From Paracoccus sp. MC1862 (GTDB lineage: Bacteria; Pseudomonadota; Alphaproteobacteria; Rhodobacterales; Rhodobacteraceae), in NCBI RefSeq assembly GCF_016617715.1, contig NZ_CP067225.1:1178001-1242000 (forward strand): DNA of 64,000 nt, in the 5' to 3' direction. The notes beneath the pieces were generated by a model, which saw only the letters and a list, made by a program, of their open reading frames with translations, ran no database searches and was not told where the DNA came from. Positions within the stretch are counted from its first letter, which is position 1. Every line of letters begins with the position of its first letter. This document shows positions 39,463 to 49,034 of the stretch, piece after piece. A program made the position numbers and the translations under genes.

Positions 39463-40803
39463 ATGGCCAAGGACAAGAGCGATGCGAAGTCCGGGAAGAA
39501 GGCCGGAAAGGCCAAGACCAAGGACAAGGCCGTGGGGAAGAAGGCGGGGAAATCCGCCAAGCCGGTGCTCGTCTCGCCGCTGGCGCCCAAACACTTCCCC
39601 GACCTGCCGGTGATCGCGGGCGTCGAGTTCGCCTCGGGCGCGGCGGGGATCAAGTATCAGGGCCGCACCGACGTGACGCTGGTGAAGCTGCCGCCGGGAA
39701 CCGCCATCGCCGGGGCCTTCACCCGGTCATCCACCCGCGCGGCCTGCGTGCTGGACTGCCAGGACAAGCTGTCGGGCAGCCAGGATACCGACCAGGGCGC
39801 GGCCATCGTGGTGAACTCGGGCAACGCCAATGCCTTCACCGGGGCCGAGGGCCAGCGCGCGGTCGATGCGGTCACGGATGCGGTGGCCCGCGCCCTGGGC
39901 GTGCCGGCGCGGCGGGTCTTCTCCTCCTCGACCGGGGTGATCGGGGAACCGCTGCCCGCGCAGAGGATCACCGCCATCGTGGACCAGCTTGCGGCCGATC
40001 TGGACGAAGGCGGGATTGCCGGGGCCGCCCGCGCGATCATGACGACCGACACCTTCCCCAAGGGCGCGGGCGCCGAGATCGAGGTGGACGGCGGCACCAT
40101 CCGCATCGCCGGGATCGCCAAGGGCTCGGGCATGATTGCCCCCGACATGGCGACGATGCTGGTCTATCTCTTCACCGACGCGAAGATCGAGGCGAAGCTT
40201 CTGCAGCGTATCCTGTCCTCGCAGATGGACGAGACCTTCAACGCGATCACGGTGGACAGCGACACCTCGACCTCGGACGCGCTGATCCTGGCGGCCACCG
40301 GGCGGTCTGACGCCCCCGCAATCACCGACCTGCGCAGCAAGCCCGCCCGCGCCTTCACGGATGCGCTGGGTGGCGTCATGCGCGACCTTGCCCAGCAGGT
40401 GGTCCGCGACGGCGAGGGCGCGACCAAGTTCGTCGAGGTGCAGGTGACGGGCGCGGCGAACGATGCCGACGCCCACAAGGTCGCCATGGCCATCGCCAAC
40501 AGCCCGCTGGTCAAGACCGCCATCGCGGGCGAGGACGCCAACTGGGGCCGGGTCGTCGCCGCAGTCGGCAAATCCGGGGCGCAGGCCGACCGCGACCGGC
40601 TGTCGATCCGCTTAGGCGACATGGTACTGGCCGAGAACGGCTGGCGGGCGCCCGGCTATGACGAGGCCGCCGTAAGCGCCTACATGAAGCAGGACGATCT
40701 GGTGATCGGCGTCGATCTGGGCCTGGGCCGCGGCAAGCGCACGGTCTGGACCTGCGACCTGACGCATCGCTACATCGACATCAACGCCGATTACCGGTCG
40801 TAA
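39463..40803 (+). CDS. argJ: Bifunctional glutamate N-acetyltransferase / amino-acid acetyltransferase ArgJ
   Basis: A 446-residue enzyme that transfers the acetyl group from N-acetylornithine to glutamate (and may use acetyl-CoA), in arginine biosynthesis. The self-cleavage site is visible: KGSGMIAPDMATML, with the nucleophile T231 after A230. The family core starts around residue 35 (VSPLAPKHFPDLPVIAGVEF). The first ~33 residues are an unusual Lys/Ala/Gly-rich extension with no hydrophobic part. Start ATG 39463 directly follows ppiC. mutT is downstream after a hairpin. Confidence 0.96.
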   Translation: MAKDKSDAKSGKKAGKAKTKDKAVGKKAGKSAKPVLVSPLAPKHFPDLPVIAGVEFASGAAGIKYQGRTDVTLVKLPPGTAIAGAFTRSSTRAACVLDCQDKLSGSQDTDQGAAIVVNSGNANAFTGAEGQRAVDAVTDAVARALGVPARRVFSSSTGVIGEPLPAQRITAIVDQLAADLDEGGIAGAARAIMTTDTFPKGAGAEIEVDGGTIRIAGIAKGSGMIAPDMATMLVYLFTDAKIEAKLLQRILSSQMDETFNAITVDSDTSTSDALILAATGRSDAPAITDLRSKPARAFTDALGGVMRDLAQQVVRDGEGATKFVEVQVTGAANDADAHKVAMAIANSPLVKTAIAGEDANWGRVVAAVGKSGAQADRDRLSIRLGDMVLAENGWRAPGYDEAAVSAYMKQDDLVIGVDLGLGRGKRTVWTCDLTHRYIDINADYRS

Positions 40804-40810
40804 GGGAAGC

Positions 40811-40829
40811 CGGGGGCTTCGCGCCCCCG
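40811..40829 (+). terminator. Hairpin after argJ
   Basis: CGGGGGC and GCCCCCG form a 7-bp stem with a TTCGC loop, 7 nt after the argJ stop. No T tract follows; the next bases lead into the GGGATATTTGG repeat. Probably a partial terminator between argJ and mutT. Confidence 0.6.
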
Positions 40830-40838
40830 AACCCCCGC

Positions 40839-40858
40839 GGGATATTTGGACGAAGAAG
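40839..40858 (+). repeat. Intergenic GGGATATTTGG repeat, copy 4 (divergent), forming the mutT ribosome site
   Basis: Related to the copies at 11741, 16510 and 17879 but with ATATTTGGAC in place of TATTTGGGCC. Its GAAGAAG end lies directly before the mutT ATG, so the repeat appears to supply the Shine-Dalgarno sequence. Confidence 0.6.
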
Positions 40859-41269
40859 ATGGACGAAGGCTTCCGCATGGTTCTGGTCGCGGCGGTCGCG
40901 CTAATCGACGCGGACGGTCGGGTGCTGCTGGCGCGGCGGCCGGAGGGCAAACCCATGGCGGGCTTGTGGGAGTTTCCGGGCGGCAAGGTCGATCCCGGAG
41001 AAACCCCCGAAGCCGCCCTGATCCGCGAGCTTGACGAGGAACTGGGCATCGAGACCTGGAACTCCTGCCTCGCGCCGCTGACCTTCGCCAGTCACGCCTA
41101 TGACAGCTTCCACCTGCTGATGCCGCTTTATGCCTGCCGCCGCTGGCAGGGCACGCCCCAGCCGCGTGAAGGGCAGGAACTGGCTTGGGTGCGGGCCGCC
41201 GATCTTGCGCGCTATCCCATGCCGCCGGCTGACGTGCCACTGGTGCCGATCCTGCGCGACTGGCTGTGA
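40859..41269 (+). CDS. mutT: 8-oxo-dGTP diphosphatase MutT (Nudix)
   Basis: A 136-residue Nudix hydrolase that removes oxidised nucleotides from the pool and so prevents transversions. The Nudix box spans 41-64 (GGKVDPGETPEAALIRELDE then ELGI) with all consensus positions filled. WEFPGG before it and LPLYACRRWQGTPQPREGQE after are typical of MutT proper. Size matches. It lies downstream of argJ in the order common among Rhodobacteraceae. Confidence 0.94.
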   Translation: MDEGFRMVLVAAVALIDADGRVLLARRPEGKPMAGLWEFPGGKVDPGETPEAALIRELDEELGIETWNSCLAPLTFASHAYDSFHLLMPLYACRRWQGTPQPREGQELAWVRAADLARYPMPPADVPLVPILRDWL

Positions 41270-41424
41270 CCTGCGCATTTCGTCGCAGGCGCATGTGGCG
41301 CCGTTGCGTCATTCTTCCGGCTTTCCGCTGCGCCGCCTAGTTATCGCTAACCTTTCATCAACGGTTTGGCGACAATATGGGCCATGTTCCCATCAGGGGT
41401 CGGAAAGTTCGGGAGGATTGAAGG

Positions 41425-41553
41425 ATGATTCGCACAATCACCGTGGGTAGCTGCATCTCTGTCCAAGGCATGTTCGAACGCGACATGGGCAATGGCCAGA
41501 TCGCCGTTCGCGTGGGCGAGCAGACCTATGTCGGAAAACCGGTCCAGCGCTGA
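41425..41553 (+). CDS. 42-residue conserved-looking microprotein
   Basis: A short frame starting MIRTITVGSCISVQGMFERD and ending in YVGKPVQR. GGGAGGATTGAAGG supplies a strong ribosome site 10-14 nt before ATG 41425. Alternating hydrophobic and polar residues suggest a small beta-barrel-like or SH3-like fold; there is no signal or membrane segment. Two hairpins follow the stop, and a GTTA-TCGC-TAAC dyad (41339-41350) lies upstream, so it looks like a separate transcription unit. Function is unknown. Confidence 0.6.
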   Translation: MIRTITVGSCISVQGMFERDMGNGQIAVRVGEQTYVGKPVQR

Positions 41554-41591
41554 AATGGCAGGCAGCCAGCACAGCGGGTCGGCAGAAAGAT

Positions 41592-41620
41592 GACGGGGCC
41601 GCTTGCCCGGCGGCCTCGTC
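41592..41620 (+). terminator. Hairpin 1 after the microprotein gene
   Basis: GACGGGGCCGC and GCGGCCTCGTC (11 bp, one G-U pair) enclose a 7-nt loop. It begins 38 nt after the microprotein stop; no T tract follows. Confidence 0.6.
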
Positions 41621-41624
41621 CATG

Positions 41625-41669
41625 ATCCCGCGCATGTCCGGCGATGCTTTCGCCGGACATGCGCGGGAT
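41625..41669. terminator. Perfect 20-bp hairpin (strong terminator or structured RNA end)
   Basis: Twenty nucleotides at 41625-41644 are repeated as an exact reverse complement at 41650-41669 around a TGCTT loop. GGGCTTTCTT follows on the plus strand. The stem is much longer and more perfect than any other hairpin in the window and begins only 4 nt after hairpin 1. Confidence 0.85.
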
Positions 41670-41935
41670 GGGGCTTTCTTCAGGACAGGGCGCTTTTCTT
41701 CACATCGGGGTTGCTTGCCGAGGTGCTGGCTGGAGGCTGATCCCGAGGATCACTTCCCTTGGCCCGCGCGCCCCAATCAGACGCGTCTTCGGGTCCGCGC
41801 CGTGACGCCCTGAACGGACACCCATTTTCTCGATTTCTTCAGCAGACCACCGCCAAGCCGTCCGCCATGCTGGCGGATTCGGTTGCTGCCTCCACATCAG
41901 CACTTCCGGCTTCTTCGTCTTTCCCCATGCGGCAA
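41670..41935. other. Intergenic stretch between the hairpin and the infB terminator
   Basis: About 265 bp with no supported gene. A 67-codon minus-strand frame (41700-41903) lacks family resemblance and a ribosome site. A small TGATCC/GGATCA dyad near 41740 is the only other structure seen. Confidence 0.45.
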
Positions 41936-41970
41936 AGAAAAACGGCGCGTTCCGTGGGTGGAACGCGCCG
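41936..41970 (-). terminator. Rho-independent terminator of the rimP-nusA-infB operon
   Basis: On the minus strand CGGCGCGTTCC and GGAACGCGCCG (11 bp, perfect; 41943-41953 with 41960-41970) enclose a 6-nt loop and are followed by TTTTTCTTT. It lies 21 nt beyond the infB stop. Confidence 0.92.
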
Positions 41971-41990
41971 CCTGTTCTGCTTTCCGGGGC

Positions 41991-44534
41991 TCAGAGCTTC
42001 CGCTCGACTTCCTCGCGTTCGAAGATCTCGATGATGTCGCCCTTGCGGATGTCGTCGTAGTTTTCAAACGCCATGCCGCATTCCTGACCGGACTGCACTT
42101 CCTTGACCTCGTCCTTGAAGCGCTTGAGCGTCTTCAGCGTGCCTTCGTGGATCACCACGTTGTCGCGCAGCAGGCGCACGCCTGCGGAACGACGCGCCAC
42201 GCCTTCGGTGACAAGGCAGCCAGCAACGTTGCCGACGCCGGTGACGCGGAAGACTTCCTTGATCTCGGCGTAGCCGATGAAGTTCTCGCGCACTTCGGCC
42301 GACAGCAGGCCCGAGGCCGCCGCCTTGATGTCGTCGATCAGGTCGTAGATGATCGAGTAATACCGGATCTCGACGCCCTTCTGGTTCGCGGCATTCCGCG
42401 CCGGGGCATTCGCCCGGACGTTGAAGCCGATGACCGGCGCGCTGGACGCCTCGGCAAGACCGATGTCAGATTCGGTGATCGCACCCACGCCGTAATGCAA
42501 CACGCGGACGCGGACCTCTTCGTTGCCGACCTTTTCCAGCGCCTGGACGATGGCTTCGGCAGAGCCTTGCACGTCGGCCTTCACCACCACCGGCAGTTCG
42601 GCCACGCTTTCATCAGCCTTGGCCTTTGCCATCAGTTCCTGCAGCGTGGTCGCGGCACCGGCGGCGGCACGCTTGTCCTTGGCGGCCTCGCTGCGGTAGT
42701 CCGCGATCTCGCGGGCCTGCGCCTCGGTTTCCACCACGTTCAGCACGTCGCCCGCCTCGGGCGTGCCGTTCAGGCCCAGCACCTCGACCGGGGCCGAGGG
42801 ACCAGCCTCGCTGACGCGCTCGCCCTTGTCGTTGATGAGCGCGCGAACCTTGCCCCACTGTTCGCCGACGACGAAGATGTCGCCCTGCTTCAGGGTGCCG
42901 TTCTGGACCAGAACCGTGGCGACGGGGCCGCGGCCCACGTCCAGCTTGGCCTCGATAACCGCGCCAAGCGCAGCGCGTTCGGGGTTGGCCTGCAGTTCCA
43001 GGATCTCGGCCTGCAGTGCAATGGCTTCCAGCAGCTCGTCGATGCCTTCACCGGTATGGGCAGAGACCTCGACGTCCTGCACCTCGCCCGACATCGCTTC
43101 GACCACGATCTCGTGCTGCAGCAGGTCCGTGCGGACCTTCTGCGGATTGGCGCTGGGCTTGTCGATCTTGTTGATCGCCACGATCATCGGCACACCCGCC
43201 GCCTTGGCGTGGTTGATGGCCTCGACCGTTTGCGGCATCACGGCGTCATCCGCCGCCACCACCAGCACGACGATATCGGTGACGTTCGCACCGCGCGCGC
43301 GCATCGAGGTGAAGGCCGCGTGGCCGGGGGTGTCCAGGAAGGTCAGCAGCGCACCCGATTCGGTCGTCACCTGATAGGCGCCGATATGCTGGGTGATGCC
43401 GCCGGCTTCGCCCGAGACGACATTGGCCTGGCGGATGCGGTCCAGCAGCGAGGTCTTGCCGTGGTCCACATGGCCCATGATCGTGACGATCGGGGCGCGG
43501 GGCTGCAGGTCCTCGGGCTTGTCCTCGACGGTGTGGATGACCTGTTCCACGTCGGCGTCAGAGACGCGGACGGCCTTGTGGCCGAATTCCTCGATCACAA
43601 GCTCGGCGGTATCTGCGTCGATGGTCTGGTTGGCCGTGACCATCATGCCCATTTTCATCAGCGACTTGATGATGTCGCCGACACGCTCGGTCATCCGGTT
43701 CGCAAGCTCACTGACAACAATGGTTTCCGGCAGTTGCACGTCGCGGAACTGCTTTTCGGCGCGCTGCGACTGGCCCATCGCCTTGGCGCGGGCCTTTTCC
43801 TGCTTGCGCTTCATCGCGGCAAGGCTGCGGACGCGCCCGCCCTCGCCCCCGGCAAGCGCCTGGGTCAGGGACAGCCGGCCGGTGCGGCGGTTTTCCTCGG
43901 CCTTGGCCTTGGCCTTGGCGTCACTGTCGCCGCTGGTATCGCGGCGGTCGCGGTCGGTGCGGCGCGGGCCCGTCGCCACGCCGGGCTTCTCGGCCCGGGC
44001 AGCAGCGGCTTCGGCCGCGGCACGGTCGGGGGTCGCGGCGCGGTCGGCGGGCTTGGCCGTGACCTCGGCCTTCTTCTGGGCACGCAGCTCGGCTTCGCGC
44101 AGCTTGCGGGCGTCCTCCTCGGCCTTGGCCTTGAGGGCTTCCTCGCGCTCGCGCTCCTCGCGCTCCTTCGCCTCGATCTCGGCGCGGCGGCGCTCGCGCT
44201 CTTCCTCGCGCGCCTTTTCCTCGGCCGCGCGGCGCGCGTTGTCCTCGGCCTCGCGCGCCTTGGCGGCGGCAAGGGCCTTGAGGCGACGCTCCATTTCGGC
44301 TTCGGTAATCCCGGCCGGGCGCTTGGACGGGTCCGAGGCCACCGAGGCAGGCGAGTTCGGCCGCAGCAAGGGATTCGGCCCCGTCGCCGGCTTGGGCGTC
44401 ACGACGCGCTTGCGCTTGGTCTCGACCACCACGTTATGCGTGCGCCCGTGGCTGAAGCTCTGCTTCACCTGGCCCGAACGCCCGCCCGTGCCGCCGCCCA
44501 GACCCAGGGGCTTCTTTCCGTCTCTATCGCTCAT
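41991..44534 (-). CDS. infB: Translation initiation factor IF-2
   Basis: An 847-residue GTPase that brings fMet-tRNA to the 30S subunit. The first ~330 residues are a charged, Glu/Arg/Ala-rich coiled region with an IF2-associated start. The G domain begins near residue 350 with [14 protein letters not shown] (G1), DTPGHAAF (G3) and NKIDKP (G4). The C-terminal domains end [18 protein letters not shown] at 44534 ([14 protein letters not shown]) overlaps the end of ylxR by 11 nt. Last gene of the rimP operon, closed by a terminator. Confidence 0.97.
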   Translation of the reverse strand: MSDRDGKKPLGLGGGTGGRSGQVKQSFSHGRTHNVVVETKRKRVVTPKPATGPNPLLRPNSPASVASDPSKRPAGITEAEMERRLKALAAAKAREAEDNARRAAEEKAREEERERRRAEIEAKEREEREREEALKAKAEEDARKLREAELRAQKKAEVTAKPADRAATPDRAAAEAAAARAEKPGVATGPRRTDRDRRDTSGDSDAKAKAKAEENRRTGRLSLTQALAGGEGGRVRSLAAMKRKQEKARAKAMGQSQRAEKQFRDVQLPETIVVSELANRMTERVGDIIKSLMKMGMMVTANQTIDADTAELVIEEFGHKAVRVSDADVEQVIHTVEDKPEDLQPRAPIVTIMGHVDHGKTSLLDRIRQANVVSGEAGGITQHIGAYQVTTESGALLTFLDTPGHAAFTSMRARGANVTDIVVLVVAADDAVMPQTVEAINHAKAAGVPMIVAINKIDKPSANPQKVRTDLLQHEIVVEAMSGEVQDVEVSAHTGEGIDELLEAIALQAEILELQANPERAALGAVIEAKLDVGRGPVATVLVQNGTLKQGDIFVVGEQWGKVRALINDKGERVSEAGPSAPVEVLGLNGTPEAGDVLNVVETEAQAREIADYRSEAAKDKRAAAGAATTLQELMAKAKADESVAELPVVVKADVQGSAEAIVQALEKVGNEEVRVRVLHYGVGAITESDIGLAEASSAPVIGFNVRANAPARNAANQKGVEIRYYSIIYDLIDDIKAAASGLLSAEVRENFIGYAEIKEVFRVTGVGNVAGCLVTEGVARRSAGVRLLRDNVVIHEGTLKTLKRFKDEVKEVQSGQECGMAFENYDDIRKGDIIEIFEREEVERKL

Positions 44535-45162
44535 CCGCTCTCGAATCCTTCCCGGCAACCGAATTGCCGATTTGCCCGCGCAGACCGTTCAGTCTGCTGG
44601 CGTCCCTGATAACCTTGTCGGTCAGGCCTCCACGCGCGAGCGCGCTGTGTATGACATGATCGCGCCCGAAAGCCAAACCCAATTCCGACGCCGTAAGGCA
44701 CCCGAACCAGCGTCCGCCGGTCGGGGTCCACAGCTTGCCCTTGCCACGGTCCGAACCGTCGCTGGCTTGGAACAGCACCTTGGCCTTGCCGTCGGCCAGC
44801 CAGCCCTTGACCTTCTCGAATCCCGCCACGGCATCGCCGGCCTTGCGGGAAAGCGAGATCAGCTCGACCACCCGACGCGCCAGCGCCGCCTCGATCCCGT
44901 CCACGAGATCCGGCTCTGCTCTTACATGGGCCTTCGCACCGCGGGAAAACAGCCCCTTGTCGGCAGCTTTTTGCAATGCGGATCTGTCTGCCGCGACCCA
45001 GAAGCCCCGGCCCGGCAGTTTCTCGGCAAGATCGGGCACCACCATGCCGTCCGGCCCCGCGACGAATCGGATCAGCCCGGCCTTGGGCTGAACCTCGCCC
45101 GTGACGAGGCAGCGCCGTTCCGGCGGTGCCTCGCGGTCCTTTTCACGACCCCCGCGCGTCAA
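44524..45162 (-). CDS. YlxR-type RNA-binding protein (DUF448) with L7Ae-like C-terminal domain
   Basis: A 212-residue protein. Residues ~10-90 form the YlxR domain ([38 protein letters not shown]). Residues ~95-190 resemble the L7Ae/L30e fold ([39 protein letters not shown]). The two-domain form is usual in Alphaproteobacteria. Its place between nusA and infB is conserved across bacteria and points to a role in transcription or translation, possibly nucleoid or RNase P-associated, which is not settled. Confidence 0.9.
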   Translation of the reverse strand: MTRGGREKDREAPPERRCLVTGEVQPKAGLIRFVAGPDGMVVPDLAEKLPGRGFWVAADRSALQKAADKGLFSRGAKAHVRAEPDLVDGIEAALARRVVELISLSRKAGDAVAGFEKVKGWLADGKAKVLFQASDGSDRGKGKLWTPTGGRWFGCLTASELGLAFGRDHVIHSALARGGLTDKVIRDASRLNGLRGQIGNSVAGKDSRADER

Positions 45163-45178
45163 GCGGCATCCCGGGGCG

Positions 45179-46849
45179 TTACACCCCGGCCTCCTCGGTT
45201 GCGGGCTCGTCGGCCACGGGGTGCAGTTCGTCGGGGTCCACCCAGCCCAGCATGACGCGGGCGGTCATCACCATGTCCTGGGCCTGTTCCAGCGAGATGC
45301 CGAAGGGTTCCAGCAGCCCGTCGTCCTTGACGCGCTGGCCGTCCTGCGTGGTCCAGCCTCCGGCGAGTTCCCAGTCGGCGCAGGTGGCGAAGTCTTCCAG
45401 CGTCTTGACGCCGTCCTTGGCCAGCGCCTCGACCATCTGGGAGGTCAGGCCCTCGAAGGCGATCAGGCTGTCCTCGGCGCCAAGCTCGCGCGCTTTTTCC
45501 AGGGCCGCGCGGCTGGCGGCTTCCATGTGGTCGCGGGCGCGGGCCTGAAGTTCCGCGGCCGTTCCCTCGTCCACGCCGTCGATGGACAGAAGCTCGTCGA
45601 GCTCGACGTAGGCGACTTCTTCCAGGTTGGTGAAGCCCTCGGCCACCAGAAGCTGGGCGAAGAACTCGTCCAGGTCCAGCGCATCCATGAACAACTGGGT
45701 GCGGCTGTTGAACTCGGCCTGGCGGCGCTTCGACTCCTCCTCTTCGGTAAGGATGTCGATGTCGAGACCGGTCAACTGGCTGGCCAGCCGCACGTTCTGC
45801 CCGCGCCGGCCGATTGCCAGCGAAAGCTGTTCCTCGGGGACCACGACCTCGATGCGGTTGCCGCCGTCCTCGTCCACGACGACCTTGGCGACCTCGGCCG
45901 GTTGCAGCGCGTTCACGAGGAACGTCGCCTGATCCTGCGACCACGGGATGATGTCGATCTTTTCGCCCTGAAGCTCACCGACAACGGCCTGCACACGGCT
46001 GCCGCGCATGCCGACGCAGGCGCCGACCGGGTCGATCGAGTTGTCATAGGAGATGACCGCAATCTTCGCGCGGGAACCGGGATCGCGGGCCACGGCCTTG
46101 ATCTCGATGACGCCGTCGTAGATTTCCGGCACTTCCATCTTGAACAACTCGGCCATGAACTGCGGATCGGTGCGCGACAGGAAGATCTGCGGACCCCGCG
46201 CCTCGCGGCGCACGTCCTTGACATAGGCGCGGATGCGGTCGTTCGGGCGATAGCTTTCGCGGCCGATCTTTTCGTTGCGGCGCAGGATCGCCTCGCCCCG
46301 GCCCACGTCCACGATGATATTGCCGTATTCTTCCCGCTTGACGACGCCGTTGATGATGGTGCCGGCGCGGTCCTTGAATTCCTCGTATTGCCGATCGCGC
46401 TCGGCCTCGCGGACGCGCTGCAGGATCACCTGCTTGGCCGATTGCGCGGCGATGCGGCCGAGTTCCACCGGGGGCACCTGCTCCTCGAACACGTCGCCGA
46501 CCTGCGGGCCGCCGGCGAAATCCGTCAGCGGGGCGCCGTCGCGCAACCAGCGGGACTGGCCCCTCGTCGGCTCGAAATAGGGCTTGGCGTCAGCGACCGA
46601 AAGCTGCGCCTGGTAGTTTTCGACCTCCTCGTCCTCGACGACGGTCCGAACGCGGGTGAAGCCCGCGTTGCCGGTCTTGCGGTCGATGCTGACGCGGATG
46701 TCCATTTCCGCGCCGTAACGCGACTTGGCCGCGCGGGCGAGGCTGTCCTCCATCGCTTCGATGACGAGGCCGGGGTCGATCATCTTTTCCCGTGCGACCG
46801 CCTCGGCGGTCTGCAGCAGTTCAAGCTGGTTGGCAGAGGTGATGGCCAT
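45179..46849 (-). CDS. nusA: Transcription termination/antitermination factor NusA
   Basis: A 556-residue RNA polymerase-binding factor that modulates pausing and intrinsic termination. In order: N-terminal polymerase-binding domain (~1-125), S1 domain (~130-200, [20 protein letters not shown]), KH domains (~230-345, [18 protein letters not shown] and [18 protein letters not shown]), and C-terminal helix-hairpin repeats (~365-530). ATG at 46849 with AAGGAG 6 nt upstream; it begins 3 nt after rimP ends. Because it affects intrinsic terminators, the hairpin in the rimP leader could mediate autoregulation. Confidence 0.96.
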   Translation of the reverse strand: MAITSANQLELLQTAEAVAREKMIDPGLVIEAMEDSLARAAKSRYGAEMDIRVSIDRKTGNAGFTRVRTVVEDEEVENYQAQLSVADAKPYFEPTRGQSRWLRDGAPLTDFAGGPQVGDVFEEQVPPVELGRIAAQSAKQVILQRVREAERDRQYEEFKDRAGTIINGVVKREEYGNIIVDVGRGEAILRRNEKIGRESYRPNDRIRAYVKDVRREARGPQIFLSRTDPQFMAELFKMEVPEIYDGVIEIKAVARDPGSRAKIAVISYDNSIDPVGACVGMRGSRVQAVVGELQGEKIDIIPWSQDQATFLVNALQPAEVAKVVVDEDGGNRIEVVVPEEQLSLAIGRRGQNVRLASQLTGLDIDILTEEEESKRRQAEFNSRTQLFMDALDLDEFFAQLLVAEGFTNLEEVAYVELDELLSIDGVDEGTAAELQARARDHMEAASRAALEKARELGAEDSLIAFEGLTSQMVEALAKDGVKTLEDFATCADWELAGGWTTQDGQRVKDDGLLEPFGISLEQAQDMVMTARVMLGWVDPDELHPVADEPATEEAGV

Positions 46850-46852
46850 CAA

Positions 46853-47524
46853 TCACTCCTTGGTCGCGGCAGGGCCGCCTTGTTCGGTTTCGGGGTCCGG
46901 CCCCTCGTCCATTTCAATCTCGTCGAAGCCCGAATCCTCGGGGTCGATCGCCTGTCCGTCGCCGATGCCCGCGCCAGCCTCGGCACCGGGGGGCAGCGTG
47001 CCCGCCTCTTTCCGCTGCTTCAGCATCAACGCGATCAGTTCGTCGGTCAGCAGCAGCTTGGCCTCGGCCAGAAGATCGAAGTTCAGGCCGATGGTGTGGG
47101 TCTGGCCCTGCTCCTCGATGTTCAGCAGCACCTCGTCGCCTTCCACCCCGGCCAGCACGCCCTTGAAGCGCTTGCGGCCGTCGATGGGCTGGTTGGTTTC
47201 CAGCCGGGCATCATAGCCCTCGAAGGTCGCGAAGTCCTTGAGCCGCGTCAGCGGCCGGTCGATGCCGGGGCTGGAGACCTCGAGGTGATAGGCGTCCTCC
47301 AGCGGGTCCTCGACGTCCAGCGTGGCGCTGACGGCGGTCGATATCTGGGCGCAGTCCTCGACGTTGATCCCCCCTTCCGGGCGGTCGGCCATGATCTGCA
47401 GCGTGGCGGTCTTGCCCCCCTGCAAGCGGACGCGCACCAGTTCGTAGCCCATGCCCTCGATCACCGGCTGGATGATCTCGGCCAGGCGCCGGTCGATGGC
47501 GGTCTTGGCGATGAGGTCGGTCAT
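46853..47524 (-). CDS. rimP: Ribosome maturation factor RimP
   Basis: A 223-residue cytoplasmic protein required for 30S maturation. The N-terminal domain ([52 protein letters not shown]) and the Sm-like C-terminal domain ([20 protein letters not shown]) are clear. About 45 extra acidic residues follow the family core. ATG at 47524 is selected over upstream in-frame codons because AGGATCGG precedes it. First gene of the operon, with the promoter and an attenuator-like hairpin within 120 bp upstream. Confidence 0.95.
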   Translation of the reverse strand: MTDLIAKTAIDRRLAEIIQPVIEGMGYELVRVRLQGGKTATLQIMADRPEGGINVEDCAQISTAVSATLDVEDPLEDAYHLEVSSPGIDRPLTRLKDFATFEGYDARLETNQPIDGRKRFKGVLAGVEGDEVLLNIEEQGQTHTIGLNFDLLAEAKLLLTDELIALMLKQRKEAGTLPPGAEAGAGIGDGQAIDPEDSGFDEIEMDEGPDPETEQGGPAATKE

Positions 47525-47540
47525 TGTCCGATCCTGAAAA

Positions 47541-47567
47541 TAAAAACGGGCCGTCTGGGCGGCCCGT
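47541..47567 (-). terminator. Intrinsic terminator/attenuator in the rimP leader
   Basis: On the minus strand ACGGGCCG and CGGCCCGT (8 bp, 47560-47567 with 47546-47553) enclose a 6-nt loop and are followed by TTTTTATTTT. It ends only ~17 nt before the rimP start. It could terminate the upstream AI-2E family gene, but a promoter-like sequence lies between that gene and the hairpin, so transcripts starting there must read through it. Confidence 0.8.
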
Positions 47568-47615
47568 GCAAGCATCCGGTGGGCGAGGTTTGGACCCCCG
47601 CGCCGCTGTGATGCT

Positions 47616-47644
47616 CATATAGCCGAAGGCGGGCCGCATTGCAA
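47616..47644 (-). promoter_or_regulatory. Promoter candidate for the rimP-nusA-ylxR-infB operon
   Basis: On the minus strand TTGCAA (47639-47644), a 17-nt spacer and TATATG (47616-47621) closely match the housekeeping promoter. Transcription would start near 47609 and give an ~85-nt leader containing the terminator hairpin. Confidence 0.6.
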
Positions 47645-47666
47645 GGCCCGCATCGGGCGTGGCTCA

Positions 47667-49034
47667 TCATGACTCTTCCTTCTCCTCCTCGAGCGCCGGG
47701 GGCGGCTCGCCCGCCAGGAAGTTGCCGAACTTCTCCAGTGCCGGGATGTGATCGGACAGCACCCGCATGACCACCAGCATCGGCACCGCGACCACCATGC
47801 CCAGCACCGACCACAGCCAGGCCCAGAGCGCCACGGCGAGAAACACGACGACCGGATTCAGTTGCAGCCGCCACGAGACGAAATAGGGTGTGATGAACTG
47901 CCCCTCGAAGACGGTCAGGCCGAAATAGGTCAGGCCGACCAGGACCGCGGTCCAGCCGTCGTCGAAGACCACCAGCGCCACCAGCGCCGCCGCGACATAG
48001 CCCAGCGCCGCGCCGATATAGGGGATGTAGTTCAGCACCGCCGCCGCAATCCCCCACAACAGCGGCGAGGGCATCCCCCAGGCCCACATCGCCAGCCCCG
48101 AGGCGACCCCGAGGCCCAGGTTGATCAGCGTGATCGCGCCCAGATAGGACCCGAGGCTCGCCTCGATCTGGCGCAGCGCGTCATAGGCTGCGCGTTTTTC
48201 CGACAGCGCGTCAAAGCTTTGCACGATCCGCAGATACAGCAGGTCGCCCGAGGCCAGCAGGAAGAACAGGAAGATCAGGGTGAAGACGGTCTGGCTGACG
48301 ATGGCCGGGCCGAGATCGAAGAGGATCTGGGTGATCGAGGTGCCGCTGGCCGGGGCGGCGACCTCGACCCGCAATTCGTTGGTGGGGGCCTCGCCATCGG
48401 TGACCGTCGAGGAGGCGACGATGGTGCCCGAATCCTGCGCCACCACGTCCAGCCCCGAAGGGATGGTCTGGGACGGCGGCTGGCCGAGGGGCTGGCCGAT
48501 GGTGCCGTCCCTGGCCGCGTTGGGCAGCGCGGCGGCGGGACCGGGCGGGGTCGCGGGAAGCTCGACCGTGGCGACGGTGCCCGGCGCCCCGGGCGGCACC
48601 GCCACCACGGCGGCGCTGTTGCCTGAAAGGTTTTCGGCGGCGCGCTCGATGCCGCGGAAGTTCTCGCGGAAGGTTTCATAGCGTTCCTGAAGCTGCCGGC
48701 TGATGCCGGGCGCTTCCTCGATCAGCGCGCCGGCGGGGCCCGAGATGAAGAAGCCGAGCGTGCCGATGGTCGCGAGGATGCCCAGCACCACGATGCCGGC
48801 GGTGACGCCGGGCCTGATCCCGCGCCGGTCCATCCAGCGCCGGAAGGGCACGAAGACGAAGAACAGCAGCACGCCCAGGCAAACGGGCATCAGGAAGGCC
48901 CGCGCCGTCGCCAGCATCTGGAAGGCGAGGATGATGAAGATGCCGGTGACCGCCCAGTTCGCCACCGGCAAGGGTCCCTTCGGCTCGGCCTTCCGGCGGG
49001 GGAACATGTGCCGTTGCGGGGGTGTCTGCGCCAT
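47667..49034 (-). CDS. AI-2E family (PerM/TqsA-like) membrane protein
   Basis: A 455-residue protein with membrane helices near 25-65, 78-100, 235-275, 300-345 and 350-420, the AI-2E transporter topology. Family segments include LINLGLGVASGLAMWAWGMP, NYIPYIGAALGYVAAALVAL and GQFITPYFVSWRLQLNPVVV. A Pro/Ala/Gly-rich insertion of ~95 residues (137-230) occupies the loop between helices 3 and 4 and is unusual. Family members export AI-2 or act as ion antiporters; the substrate is unknown. ATG at 49034 follows GAAGGG by 7 nt. Confidence 0.85.
   Translation of the reverse strand: MAQTPPQRHMFPRRKAEPKGPLPVANWAVTGIFIILAFQMLATARAFLMPVCLGVLLFFVFVPFRRWMDRRGIRPGVTAGIVVLGILATIGTLGFFISGPAGALIEEAPGISRQLQERYETFRENFRGIERAAENLSGNSAAVVAVPPGAPGTVATVELPATPPGPAAALPNAARDGTIGQPLGQPPSQTIPSGLDVVAQDSGTIVASSTVTDGEAPTNELRVEVAAPASGTSITQILFDLGPAIVSQTVFTLIFLFFLLASGDLLYLRIVQSFDALSEKRAAYDALRQIEASLGSYLGAITLINLGLGVASGLAMWAWGMPSPLLWGIAAAVLNYIPYIGAALGYVAAALVALVVFDDGWTAVLVGLTYFGLTVFEGQFITPYFVSWRLQLNPVVVFLAVALWAWLWSVLGMVVAVPMLVVMRVLSDHIPALEKFGNFLAGEPPPALEEEKEES

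Noticed and set aside
41337..41362. CtrA-like sequence (CTAACC and CAACGG blocks) upstream of the microprotein.
   Set aside because: Two or more mismatches to TTAA-N7-TTAA; only the short GTTA/TAAC dyad is certain.
41700..41903. 67-codon minus-strand frame near the infB terminator.
   Set aside because: No ribosome site and no resemblance to a known family.
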